A stretch of 64,000 nucleotides of DNA from Butyrivibrio sp. MB2005 (lineage in GTDB: Bacteria > Bacillota > Clostridia > Lachnospirales > Lachnospiraceae), in contig NZ_AUJP01000011.1 in the NCBI RefSeq assembly GCF_000424285.1, positions 158,215-222,214 on the forward strand, in the 5' to 3' direction. Both the position numbers and the translations under genes were made by a program. Shown here piece after piece: positions 26,780 to 34,944 of the stretch. How positions within the stretch are numbered: the stretch's first letter is position 1; every line of letters starts with the position of its first letter. A model generated the notes under the pieces. That model was not told the origin of the DNA, searched no databases, and saw only the letters and a list, made by a program, of their open reading frames with translations.

Positions 26780-26795
26780 AAAATGTCGACATTTT
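26780..26795 (+). promoter_or_regulatory. Perfect 16-bp palindrome upstream of flhG
   Basis: AAAATGTCGACATTTT is a perfect palindrome in the 70-bp gap between flhF and flhG, followed by TTACAG. It could be a binding site for a dimeric regulator. As an RNA hairpin the stem would be short and AT-rich, so termination is less likely. No regulator is identified. Confidence 0.4.
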
Positions 26796-26829
26796 TACAG
26801 ATTTTGATAAAATAGAAACAGGTATATTT

Positions 26830-27747
26830 ATGGATCAGGCTGAACAGCTTAGAAGAATAATTAAGGCAGAAAATGCCCCTACAAGGCCGCTTGCCAGAAT
26901 AATTACCGTTACAAGCGGTAAGGGAGGCGTAGGTAAGTCCAATGTGGCTATCAATCTTGCGATACAGTTTCGCAGAATGGGTCAGAGAGTAATCATACTT
27001 GATGCGGATTTTGGACTTGCTAATATTGAGATAATGTTTGGAACAGTACCCAAGCATAATCTAAGCGATCTTATTTATCAGGGCAAAAATATAAAGGATA
27101 TCATTACCTGGGGACCTGAAGGCGTTGGATTTATTTCAGGCGGTTCCGGAATCTCGGGAATGTATGATTTAAGCAGGGACTATCTTGTTTATATAATTGT
27201 TAATCTGGCAGAACTAGATGCAATTGCAGATACGATAATAATCGATACAGGTGCGGGTATTTCCAATGCCGTAATGGAGTTTTTGGTTGCAAGTGGTGAG
27301 ATCATTCTTGTTACCACTCCCGAACCCACTTCCATTACCGATTCATATTCGCTTTTGAAGGCACTTAATCAACAGCCCAGATTTTCAAAGGAAAACACCA
27401 TGATCAAGGTTGTATCCAACAGGGTAGCTTCCACTGAAGAGGGACAGCAGCTCTTTAACAAGCTCAATGCTGTTGTTGCCAGATATTTGAAGCTTCCGCT
27501 TTCGTATCTTGGAGAGATACCACAGGATCAGAGTCTTGCAAGAGGCGTTATGCAGCAGACTCCTGTTTCAATACAGTATCCCAACGCAAAATCGGCGAAG
27601 GCGTTTGAACAGATTGCAGCGAGACTTACGGACAAAAATGCAGCGGATATTATCAAGCCGCGCGGAATGGCTGCATTTTTCTCGCATATTATCACAGGCA
27701 GGAAATTAAACGAAAAAGGTTCCGGAGAGCAAAATTCCGGTCAATAA
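26830..27747 (+). CDS. flhG: Flagellum site-determining ATPase FlhG (YlxH, MinD family)
   Basis: FlhG is a MinD-like ATPase that stimulates FlhF GTPase activity and controls flagellar number and placement. The deviant Walker A motif SGKGGVGKSNVAIN lies at about residues 29-42, and the N-terminal peptide (DQAEQLRRI) matches the FlhF-activating segment of YlxH. The 305-residue length is normal. It is distinct from the true MinD in this window (42034), which lies next to minC and minE. Confidence 0.94.
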   Translation: MDQAEQLRRIIKAENAPTRPLARIITVTSGKGGVGKSNVAINLAIQFRRMGQRVIILDADFGLANIEIMFGTVPKHNLSDLIYQGKNIKDIITWGPEGVGFISGGSGISGMYDLSRDYLVYIIVNLAELDAIADTIIIDTGAGISNAVMEFLVASGEIILVTTPEPTSITDSYSLLKALNQQPRFSKENTMIKVVSNRVASTEEGQQLFNKLNAVVARYLKLPLSYLGEIPQDQSLARGVMQQTPVSIQYPNAKSAKAFEQIAARLTDKNAADIIKPRGMAAFFSHIITGRKLNEKGSGEQNSGQ

Positions 27748-27773
27748 AATAAAGGTAAGAGGGGTACCTGAAA

Positions 27774-28496
27774 ATGCTTGCGGATTATATATCGCCCGGT
27801 AACAAAATCGAGCTAAAGGCAATCGGCAAGGTCTGGATGGATGAGGACAGTCGCACACGTAAAATCCATCTGAGTAAGATTACAGACGTAATCTCGGAGG
27901 ACAGGATAGAAGTACTGATGCCAATGGATAAAGGCAAATTGGTGCTGCTTCCTGTGGATGGGGAGTACAGTCTGTGTTTCTACAGCTCAAGAGGACTGTT
28001 CCAATGTTACGGAAGGATCGTTGACCGATACCGAAGCAACAACGTCTATATTCTTGTTTTGGATCTTCTGAGTAATCTGCAGAGGCTGCAAAGACGAGAA
28101 TATTACAGATTTAGCTGTGCACTTGAACTGAAATCCAGGATTTTCTCCGAGGAAGAGGTAGAAGCCATCCGCAGAAACTGGGGGCTTTTAATAGGCACAA
28201 GCAAACCGCTGCAGCGAAGCGTGATAGTAGATATCAGTGGTGGTGGTTTACGATTTGTCGCTAACTTCCAATATGAGGAGGGCAGCACGATTTATTGTGC
28301 GTACAGACTACCAGGAAATATTAATAATGTTGAGTATGAAATGGTGTGTAACGTACTAAGGGTACAGGAACTTGAAAACAGGCCCGGACTGTATGAACAC
28401 CGCATACAGTACGCCTACATTGACGAGACTTCCAGAGAAGATATTATTCACTTTATCTTTGAGGAAGAACGAAAAATTAGAAAGAAGCAAAACTAA
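27774..28496 (+). CDS. PilZ domain protein, YcgR-like c-di-GMP flagellar brake
   Basis: The 240-residue protein has an N-terminal YcgR-type domain (about 1-95) and a C-terminal PilZ domain. Both c-di-GMP-binding motifs are present: RRxxYR in RLQRREYYRF (about residue 105) and DxSxxG in DISGGGLRF (about residue 152). YcgR proteins slow the motor when c-di-GMP is high by acting on FliG or MotA. The position between flhG and cheB matches Firmicute motility loci. The stop codon touches the cheB start. Confidence 0.88.
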   Translation: MLADYISPGNKIELKAIGKVWMDEDSRTRKIHLSKITDVISEDRIEVLMPMDKGKLVLLPVDGEYSLCFYSSRGLFQCYGRIVDRYRSNNVYILVLDLLSNLQRLQRREYYRFSCALELKSRIFSEEEVEAIRRNWGLLIGTSKPLQRSVIVDISGGGLRFVANFQYEEGSTIYCAYRLPGNINNVEYEMVCNVLRVQELENRPGLYEHRIQYAYIDETSREDIIHFIFEEERKIRKKQN

Positions 28497-29573
28497 ATGT
28501 CGAAAAAAATTTTATTAGTTGATGACTCTGCACTCATGAGAACCGTCCTTAGTGATATTATAAACTCAGATTCAAGATTTCAGGTTGTAGATAAGGCCAA
28601 AGACGGTATTGAAGCTCTTGAGTTGCTGAAAAAGAATTCCTATGACGCAGTTATACTCGATGTAAACATGCCTCGTATGGACGGAATTACGTTACTCAAA
28701 GAGATCAATAAGAATAAGATCAGAGCAAAGGTAATGATGTGTAGTACCGACACCAAAGAAGGTGCGAAGGTTACATTGGATTCCCTTGAACTTGGCGCTC
28801 TGGACTTCATTCATAAACCGGATCGTGCTTCGGAATGCCGAGGCGACGATTTCACTAAAACACTTATCAGGACACTCGATGCGGTATGCGAATCGAAGGC
28901 TCCTGTGATAAGTACGAAGGCTTTCTCACTCGATGAAATGAAAGCCTCTCGTAAGGTGGTGGAAATCGTCGGCAAGCATGCAGACAAGGTCACCGGCAAT
29001 CGAATCGTTGCGATTGCAAGCTCTACGGGCGGCCCTCGTGCGCTTCAAGCGGTTATTCCCAAACTTCCTAAAAACTTAAAAACACCGGTTGTACTTGTAC
29101 AGCATATGCCGGAAGGCTTCACAGCTTCACTTGCAGAAAGACTTGATTCTCTTTCTGAGATAAGTGTAAAAGAAGCAGCGGAAGGTGATGTTCTTCAGGC
29201 TGGTACAGTGTATATCGCAAAGGGCGGTAAGCACATGCATATAATTACATCCGGCGGCAAGCACACCATTCACTATGTAGATGGTCCTACAAGAGAGGGC
29301 GTAAGACCATGTGCAAACTTCATGTATGAATCTCTCATGGATTCTGATTACGACACGATTTGCTGTGTTGTACTCACAGGAATGGGTGCAGATGGTACAG
29401 AAGGAATAAAAAATCTGAAATCGGTTAAAAAAGTACATGTCATCGGACAGGATGAAGCGTCCTGCACAGTTTATGGCATGCCTAAGGCAGTGGCAACAGC
29501 TGGTCTGGTCAATCAGGTCGTTACACTTGATGACGTAGCCCAGGAAATAATAATGAACGTTGGAGTTAAGTGA
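28497..29573 (+). CDS. cheB: Chemotaxis methylesterase CheB
   Basis: CheB removes methyl groups from, and deamidates, chemoreceptors during adaptation. The receiver domain (1-120) has the phosphorylation site D55 in VILDVNMP. The esterase domain (about 168-355) carries the catalytic triad as S176 in ASSTGGP, H203 in VQHMPEGF, and an Asp in TGMGADG near residue 300. The 358-residue length is standard. The methyltransferase CheR is not encoded in this window. Confidence 0.96.
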   Translation: MSKKILLVDDSALMRTVLSDIINSDSRFQVVDKAKDGIEALELLKKNSYDAVILDVNMPRMDGITLLKEINKNKIRAKVMMCSTDTKEGAKVTLDSLELGALDFIHKPDRASECRGDDFTKTLIRTLDAVCESKAPVISTKAFSLDEMKASRKVVEIVGKHADKVTGNRIVAIASSTGGPRALQAVIPKLPKNLKTPVVLVQHMPEGFTASLAERLDSLSEISVKEAAEGDVLQAGTVYIAKGGKHMHIITSGGKHTIHYVDGPTREGVRPCANFMYESLMDSDYDTICCVVLTGMGADGTEGIKNLKSVKKVHVIGQDEASCTVYGMPKAVATAGLVNQVVTLDDVAQEIIMNVGVK

Positions 29574-29580
29574 TCACCTG

Positions 29581-29703
29581 ATGAAGTTCCTCACGAACCT
29601 GGTGTACCACTTAGTTACATCGAAGACTTTAGACTAAGATGTAACTTCCCGTGTTGTTTTTCGACGCCTGGTTCCCGATTACTTCTCGAAAACGTTCGCT
29701 TTT
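29581..29703 (+). other. Structured gap between cheB and cheA
   Basis: The 150 bases between cheB and cheA include AGTTACATC at 29613-29621 paired with GATGTAACT at 29638-29646 (9 bp, perfect). It has no T-run. Words such as GAACCTG and CTGGTTC recur in a second structured gap at 47683-47791 inside the hydrogenase operon. No ORF is present. It may be a processing or attenuation element inside a long operon. Confidence 0.35.
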
Positions 29704-29723
29704 CTTATGGAGGTAAAGGGATT

Positions 29724-31910
29724 ATGGATGTTTCTCAGTATCTAGGCGTCTTTCTCGACGAATCAAAGGAGCATCTGCAGACGCTGAATGATGCAATCAT
29801 GCAGCTTGAGCAGGATCCGGAGAATGAGGATGTTATTAATGATATCTTCCGTTCTGCACATTCCATGAAGGGAATGGCAGGAACCATGGGTTATACAAAC
29901 ATGCAGAATTTGACCCATGATATGGAAGATGTCTTCTCTGACGTGCGTAACGGCACGCTCAAAATTGACAGTAGTATGATAGACACCCTTTTCCAGTGTC
30001 TTGATGCTATTCAGGCTTACGTAGATAATATCACAGAGTCACAGGACGAAGGATCTGAGACCAACGCAAACCTTATTAAAGCGCTTGCAGATATAAGAGC
30101 AGGTGGCGGAGCAGCAGCGCCCGCAGCACCTGCAGCAGCTCCTGCAGCTGAGGCAGCACCCGCTGCAGCAGAAGCGGCACCCGCAGCAGCACCTGCAGCA
30201 GCTCCCGCAAACGGACCTGCTCCCGATGCTGATCCTACAAAGGATTTCAGGGCGATCAAACTTGATCCTGATGCTAAGGGCAGCCTTGAGGATGCAAAAG
30301 CAAGCGGCAAGAAAATCTTTGGAATCAATGTCAAAATTCAGGATTCCTGTATTCTTAAAGCAGCAAGAGCATTCCTCGTATTCAAAGGACTTGAGGAGAT
30401 CGGTGAAATTGCGGCTTCTGAACCTTCTACCCAGGATATTGAAGACGAAAAATTTGAATTTAACTTCAGCATGATCATAACCACTGATGAGGATGATGTT
30501 GGCAAGATCAGAGAGATTGTCAAGAACGTTTCTGAAATAGAGGATTGTGAGATTGGTGAATTTGATCCCAGTACTGCAAGAAGTACTGAAGATCCTGAAC
30601 CTGCAGCTGCAGCAGCGCCCGCAGCACCTGCAGCAGCGGCACCCGCAGCAGCACCTGCAGCTGCAACACCGGCAGCACCTGCAGCAGCTCCCGCAGCTAA
30701 GCCTGCAGCAGCACCTGCAAAAGATGCTGGCGGCAAGAAGCCTGTTGGTAAGCCTGTTGTTAACAGAACAGTCCGTGTTGATATCGACAAACTTGATGTT
30801 CTCATGAACCTGGTTAGTGAGCTTATTATCGCTAAGAACTCACTTATATCAGCAGCAAATTCAGCTGGAATAGTAAGCGGATCAGTTAATGAGCAGATTG
30901 AGTATCTTGAAAGCGTAACAACCAACCTTCATGAATCAGTCATGAAAGTTCGAATGGTTCCTATCGAGAGCGTACTGCAGAAGTTCCCGAGAATGATCCG
31001 TGACCTTAATAAATCACTTGGCAAGAAGATGGAACTGACCATGACCGGTGAAGATACTGAAATGGACAGAACCGTTGTAGATGAGATCGGTGATCCTTTG
31101 ATGCATCTCCTTCGAAACAGTGCAGACCACGGTATCGAGTCAGCAGAGCTCCGTGCAGAGCGCGGTAAGCCTGAAGAAGGACAGATTTTCCTTCATGCAT
31201 ATCAGGATGGTAACAGCGTTGTTATCGAGGTTGGTGATGATGGTAATGGTATCGATGCAGAAGCAGTAAAGAATAAGGCTATTGAAAAGGGCGTAATCAC
31301 TCAGGATCAGGCTGATTCCATGTCAGAGAAGCAGGCTGTTGAGCTCCTTTTCCATCCCGGATTCTCAACTGCCAAGCAGGTATCTGAAATTTCCGGACGA
31401 GGCGTTGGTCTTGACGTAGTTAAGTCCAAGGTTGAATCCCTCTCCGGTGAAGTTGATGTTAAGACTAAGCTCGGTGAAGGAAGTACATGGATCATCAGAC
31501 TTCCTCTTACACTGGCTATTATACAGGCTCTGATGGTTATCGTAGGAAACGAGAAGTATGCGATTCCTCTTGATTCCATCCAGAGTATTGAGGATGTTGC
31601 TCCCGCAGACATTAAGACAGTTGAGAACAAAGAAGTTATCAACCTCCGCGGCAACGTAACTCCTATCATTCGTGTTAACAGAGCTCTTGAAACTGAAAGC
31701 ACAAAGGCTGAGGATGAAGATCTTGTTGTTGTAATCACCAGAAAGGGTGATCAGCAGATCGGTCTTGTAATCGATGAACTGATGGGACAGCAGGAAATCG
31801 TTATCAAGCCTCTTGGTAAGTATATGAGCAAATGTCGTATGATCAGCGGCGCTACAATCCTTGGTGATGGTGAGATCGCTCTGATCCTCGATACAAACCA
31901 GCTCGCGTAA
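29724..31910 (+). CDS. cheA: Chemotaxis histidine kinase CheA
   Basis: CheA is the receptor-coupled histidine kinase that phosphorylates CheY and CheB. Domains in order: an Hpt domain with the phosphorylated H46 in RSAHSMKGMAG; an Ala/Pro-rich linker (about 128-167); a P2-like response-regulator-binding domain (about 190-285); a second Ala/Pro linker (about 292-340); the dimerisation helix; the ATPase domain (about 425-590, with HLLRNSADHGIE, and DDGNGID); and the CheW-like domain (about 595-728). All are complete. The 728-residue length is slightly long because of the linkers. cheW follows. Confidence 0.97.
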   Translation: MDVSQYLGVFLDESKEHLQTLNDAIMQLEQDPENEDVINDIFRSAHSMKGMAGTMGYTNMQNLTHDMEDVFSDVRNGTLKIDSSMIDTLFQCLDAIQAYVDNITESQDEGSETNANLIKALADIRAGGGAAAPAAPAAAPAAEAAPAAAEAAPAAAPAAAPANGPAPDADPTKDFRAIKLDPDAKGSLEDAKASGKKIFGINVKIQDSCILKAARAFLVFKGLEEIGEIAASEPSTQDIEDEKFEFNFSMIITTDEDDVGKIREIVKNVSEIEDCEIGEFDPSTARSTEDPEPAAAAAPAAPAAAAPAAAPAAATPAAPAAAPAAKPAAAPAKDAGGKKPVGKPVVNRTVRVDIDKLDVLMNLVSELIIAKNSLISAANSAGIVSGSVNEQIEYLESVTTNLHESVMKVRMVPIESVLQKFPRMIRDLNKSLGKKMELTMTGEDTEMDRTVVDEIGDPLMHLLRNSADHGIESAELRAERGKPEEGQIFLHAYQDGNSVVIEVGDDGNGIDAEAVKNKAIEKGVITQDQADSMSEKQAVELLFHPGFSTAKQVSEISGRGVGLDVVKSKVESLSGEVDVKTKLGEGSTWIIRLPLTLAIIQALMVIVGNEKYAIPLDSIQSIEDVAPADIKTVENKEVINLRGNVTPIIRVNRALETESTKAEDEDLVVVITRKGDQQIGLVIDELMGQQEIVIKPLGKYMSKCRMISGATILGDGEIALILDTNQLA

Positions 31911-31962
31911 CCTTCAGCTTTGTGATTATTGCGTCGAAAGTCGCAGGAAAGGGTAAATAACT

Positions 31963-32442
31963 ATGAATGAACTTAGAGATACACAAGACATGGGTGAACT
32001 TATTCAGTATATAGTTATCCGTCTTGGCGAAGAACAGTATGGAATAGATATTAAGTACATTGACAATATTGTGCGTATGCAGCAGATAACAAGAGTACCT
32101 CAGGTAGCTCATTATCTCAAAGGCGTTATCAATATCCGTGGTGTCATTGTTCCTGTAATGAGTCTCAGACTTAAAATGGAAATGGATCCGGATGAGATTA
32201 CCGATAAGAGCAGAATCATCATTCTTAAAGCAGAAGAAGATACACTTATCGGCATCATAGTTGATCAGGTTAACCAGGTACTTACGCTTGGAAGTAAGAG
32301 CATTGAAAAGGTTACCTATAGTAATGATAAAGGCAAAAAGATCAACAGCTTTATCAGCGGCGTAGGTAAATATGAAGGTGGTCTCGTTTCTATACTCGAT
32401 CTTAACATGGTTGAGATGGAGGAAGACAAGGTAAAAGCGTAA
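31963..32442 (+). CDS. cheW: Chemotaxis coupling protein CheW
   Basis: CheW couples chemoreceptors to CheA in the signalling array. The 159-residue protein is a single CheW domain, with VIRLGEEQYGIDIKYIDNIV near residue 17 and YLKGVINIRGVIVPVMSLRL near residue 48. The C-terminus ends ILDLNMVEMEEDKVKA. It sits directly between cheA and cheC. Confidence 0.97.
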   Translation: MNELRDTQDMGELIQYIVIRLGEEQYGIDIKYIDNIVRMQQITRVPQVAHYLKGVINIRGVIVPVMSLRLKMEMDPDEITDKSRIIILKAEEDTLIGIIVDQVNQVLTLGSKSIEKVTYSNDKGKKINSFISGVGKYEGGLVSILDLNMVEMEEDKVKA

Positions 32443-32469
32443 ACAGCTAGAGTATGAGGAGGAAAATCT

Positions 32470-33108
32470 TTGAGTGAGATGAGTTTGGACAATCTGTCCA
32501 GTCAATACTTTGATGTACTCAAGGAGCTTGGAAACATCGGTGCCGGTAACGCTACGACAGCACTTGCACAGATGCTTAATACAAAGGTGGATATGTCTGT
32601 TCCACAGGTAAAGCTTCTTGACTTTAAGGATGTTGGCGACCTTATGGGTGGAGCAGAGCAGATAATGACCGGTATATATCTTAGCGTTGAGGGAGATATA
32701 AACGGAAGTATCATGTTCCTGCTTGGAATGAAGGCTGCCAGACATCTGGTAAATATGCTCATGGGGATTAAAGACAAGGATGAAAGTGTTCCTTTTGATG
32801 AGACTGAGCTCTCAGCAATTAAGGAAGTTGGAAACATCATTACAGGTTCATATCTGAACTCTCTGTCAATGATAACCAACTTGAAGCTCCTGCCTTCTGT
32901 TCCATTTATTGCGATTGATATGGCCGGTGCAATACTTTCAGTTCCGGCGATAGAATTCGGCATGATGGGAGATAAGATTCTTTTGATCGAGACCAGCTTC
33001 TTCGATGAAGAGACACTCAGTGGATATTTTATCCTGCTTCCTGATATGGATGGTTACAGTAAGATACTGACATCACTTGGCATGGGTGATATCACAGTTA
33101 CAGGATAA
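32470..33108 (+). CDS. cheC: CheY-P phosphatase CheC
   Basis: CheC dephosphorylates CheY-P and is stimulated by CheD. Both active-site helices are present, with the paired Glu/Asn pattern (LKELGNIGAGNATTAL near residue 18 and IKEVGNIITGSYLN near residue 117). The 212-residue length is normal. The start is TTG 32470 behind GAGGAGG. cheD follows after 11 bases. With FliY this gives the locus two CheY-P phosphatases. Confidence 0.95.
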   Translation: MSEMSLDNLSSQYFDVLKELGNIGAGNATTALAQMLNTKVDMSVPQVKLLDFKDVGDLMGGAEQIMTGIYLSVEGDINGSIMFLLGMKAARHLVNMLMGIKDKDESVPFDETELSAIKEVGNIITGSYLNSLSMITNLKLLPSVPFIAIDMAGAILSVPAIEFGMMGDKILLIETSFFDEETLSGYFILLPDMDGYSKILTSLGMGDITVTG

Positions 33109-33119
33109 GGAGCTAATGC

Positions 33120-33605
33120 ATGAGCCAAATAATCAAGGTTGGTATGGCTGATCTTAATATTTGCGTAAGTCCTGACGGGATAACGACATTGGGCCTTGGT
33201 TCCTGTGTGGGTATAGCTGTAAGAGACCCTGTGACAAAAATTGGTGGCCTTGCACATGTAATGCTACCTGATTCCAAAGAAATTAAGAATAACTCCAACA
33301 TTCCTAAATTTGCCGACACGGGCATTGAGGAACTCATAAAGCAGGTTGTTGCAAAGGGAGCAAACAGATCAAGACTGGTTGCCAAAATTGCAGGTGGAGC
33401 GCAGATGTTCGCTTTTAGCTCATCAAATGCAACCATGCGTGTCGGTGAAAGAAATGTTGCAGCGTCAATTAAAAAACTAAAGGAGTTGAATATTCCGATA
33501 TTGGCGCAGGATACAGGGGAATCTTATGGTAGAACGGTTATTTTCTACCCGGAAAATGGAGATTTTGTCATAAGAGCTGTCGGTAAGCCGGAAAAGACTA
33601 TATGA
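33120..33605 (+). CDS. cheD: Chemoreceptor glutamine deamidase CheD
   Basis: CheD deamidates receptors and binds CheC. The catalytic Cys and His are in LGLGSCVGIAV (about residue 29) and GGLAHVMLPDS (about residue 46). The 161-residue length is typical. Its stop codon overlaps the start of the next gene (ATGA), so the two are translationally coupled. Confidence 0.96.
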   Translation: MSQIIKVGMADLNICVSPDGITTLGLGSCVGIAVRDPVTKIGGLAHVMLPDSKEIKNNSNIPKFADTGIEELIKQVVAKGANRSRLVAKIAGGAQMFAFSSSNATMRVGERNVAASIKKLKELNIPILAQDTGESYGRTVIFYPENGDFVIRAVGKPEKTI

Positions 33606-34132
33606 GCAAAGTAGAAGAAAACAGCGAAGAAAAATTAGAAGAAACATCAGAAGAACAATCTGAAGATTCTAAAAAGGAAAAAGAGAAAAAAGTAAATGTA
33701 AGAACTGAAGTTATTGTCAAGACGGAAGCGCCAAAAACAAGACTTATAACCGCTTTTGTAATGCTGTCAGGCAGTTTGTTTGTAGCAATTTTCACTTACC
33801 TTCAGCATTACGATATCGGGAAATGGCTTACAACACTTTTTGTTTCTCTTGTCATTTTTACTGTAGCCGGACTTCTTCTTGAGTGGCTTGTATCACACTT
33901 CAATGGCCTCGTTCAGGCCAGAGATGATGCTATTAGCGTTCAGGAAGAAGCTATAGCTGCAAGAGAGGCAGACGAACTTGCAGCTGCGGAGGCTGCGGCT
34001 GAAGCGGAGAGGCTGGCTGCAGAACAGGCAGCCCTTGAAGCTGAGGAGGGACTACAAAATACACCGAATGACTATGCGGATTTCGGGGAAAGCGATGAAT
34101 TCGTAGGTATCGACGATACTGAAGAATTTTAA
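33602..34132 (+). CDS. Unknown two-helix membrane protein between cheD and fliA
   Basis: I do not recognise this 176-residue protein. Residues 1-35 are a very acidic, Glu/Ser-rich stretch. Two membrane helices follow at about 45-65 and 76-98. The C-terminal cytoplasmic part starts as an Ala/Glu coiled coil (about 108-145) and ends acidic. The start overlaps the cheD stop codon, and fliA follows after 16 bases, so it is expressed with the chemotaxis genes. A role in motility is inferred from position only. Small membrane proteins occupy this slot in related flagellar loci. Confidence 0.75.
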   Translation: MSKVEENSEEKLEETSEEQSEDSKKEKEKKVNVRTEVIVKTEAPKTRLITAFVMLSGSLFVAIFTYLQHYDIGKWLTTLFVSLVIFTVAGLLLEWLVSHFNGLVQARDDAISVQEEAIAAREADELAAAEAAAEAERLAAEQAALEAEEGLQNTPNDYADFGESDEFVGIDDTEEF

Positions 34133-34148
34133 CAAGGAAAATTAACAC

Positions 34149-34922
34149 ATGGATGAAGCCGGAAGAAATAAGCTTTGGAGTGAATATCAAAAGACGAAGG
34201 CTCCTGAGCTTCGCGAAAAGTTAATTTTGGAGTATGCTCCGCTTGTTAAACTGGTTGCGGGGCGACTCTCCATGTATTTGGGTTTTAACGTGGAATATGA
34301 TGACCTTGTGGGCTATGGCATCTTTGGTCTTATTGATGCCATTGATAAGTTTGACCTTCTTAAGGACGTCAAATTCGAAACCTATGCCAGTGTAAGAATC
34401 AGGGGTGCAATCCTTGATCAGATCAGGAAAATGGATTGGATTCCCAGAACTATCAGGCAAAAACAGAAAAAGATAGAAGCTGCGATTCATGATATTGAGA
34501 AAGAGATGGGACACCCGGCTTCTGATTCTGAAATTGCCGCAAAGCTTGGCATTTCAGAAGATGAGTACCTTAACTGGCAGAACCAGATGAAGGTGACAGG
34601 CGTTGTTTCTCTTAATGAATTCATGGAACAGGGAAGCGATGTGCCTGAAGATACCAACAATCTTGCATCCAGTTTCGATAAACCCGAAGAAGCTCTTGAA
34701 AAAGAAGAGCTTAAGAAGATGCTTGCCGAAAGCTTGCAGCTTCTTACTGACAAAGAGAAGAAAGTCATTCTTCTTTACTACTATGAAGAGCTTACACTGA
34801 AGGAAATAAGCAATGTCCTTGAGGTTTCTGAATCTCGAGTATCACAGCTGCACACAAGAGCACTTCAGAAAATGAGAGAAAAGCTTGGAAAATACTTAGG
34901 AATTTTGACTGAATTAAGGTAA
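34149..34922 (+). CDS. fliA: RNA polymerase sigma factor for flagellar genes (FliA/SigD, sigma-28)
   Basis: This sigma factor transcribes late flagellar and chemotaxis genes. The 257 residues hold region 2 (KLVAGRLSMYLGFNVEYDDL, then YASVRIRGAILDQIRKMDW), region 3 (DIEKEMGHPASDSEIAAKLG) and region 4 (LLTDKEKKVILLYYYEELT, then SRVSQLHTRALQKMR). WhiG/SigD-type proteins share this layout; the position after cheD supports the motility role. Its anti-sigma factor FlgM is not in the window. Two matching promoters lie at 7794 and 36526. Confidence 0.95.
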   Translation: MDEAGRNKLWSEYQKTKAPELREKLILEYAPLVKLVAGRLSMYLGFNVEYDDLVGYGIFGLIDAIDKFDLLKDVKFETYASVRIRGAILDQIRKMDWIPRTIRQKQKKIEAAIHDIEKEMGHPASDSEIAAKLGISEDEYLNWQNQMKVTGVVSLNEFMEQGSDVPEDTNNLASSFDKPEEALEKEELKKMLAESLQLLTDKEKKVILLYYYEELTLKEISNVLEVSESRVSQLHTRALQKMREKLGKYLGILTELR

Positions 34923-34944
34923 TGCTATAATCCAGGAGGAAGCT

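Noticed and set aside
26830..27747. A second minD
   Set aside because: Although MinD-like, its position after flhF and its N-terminal FlhF-activating peptide make it flhG.
30100..30735. Ala/Pro codon repeats in cheA resembling a tandem repeat array and giving long minus-strand ORFs
   Set aside because: The repeats keep the cheA reading frame and encode inter-domain linkers; the minus-strand ORFs are shadows with no ribosome sites. No CRISPR-like spacing is present.
31852..32745. A 297-codon minus-strand ORF opposite cheW and cheC
   Set aside because: The sense strand encodes complete CheW and CheC with conserved motifs. The antisense frame has no recognisable domain.
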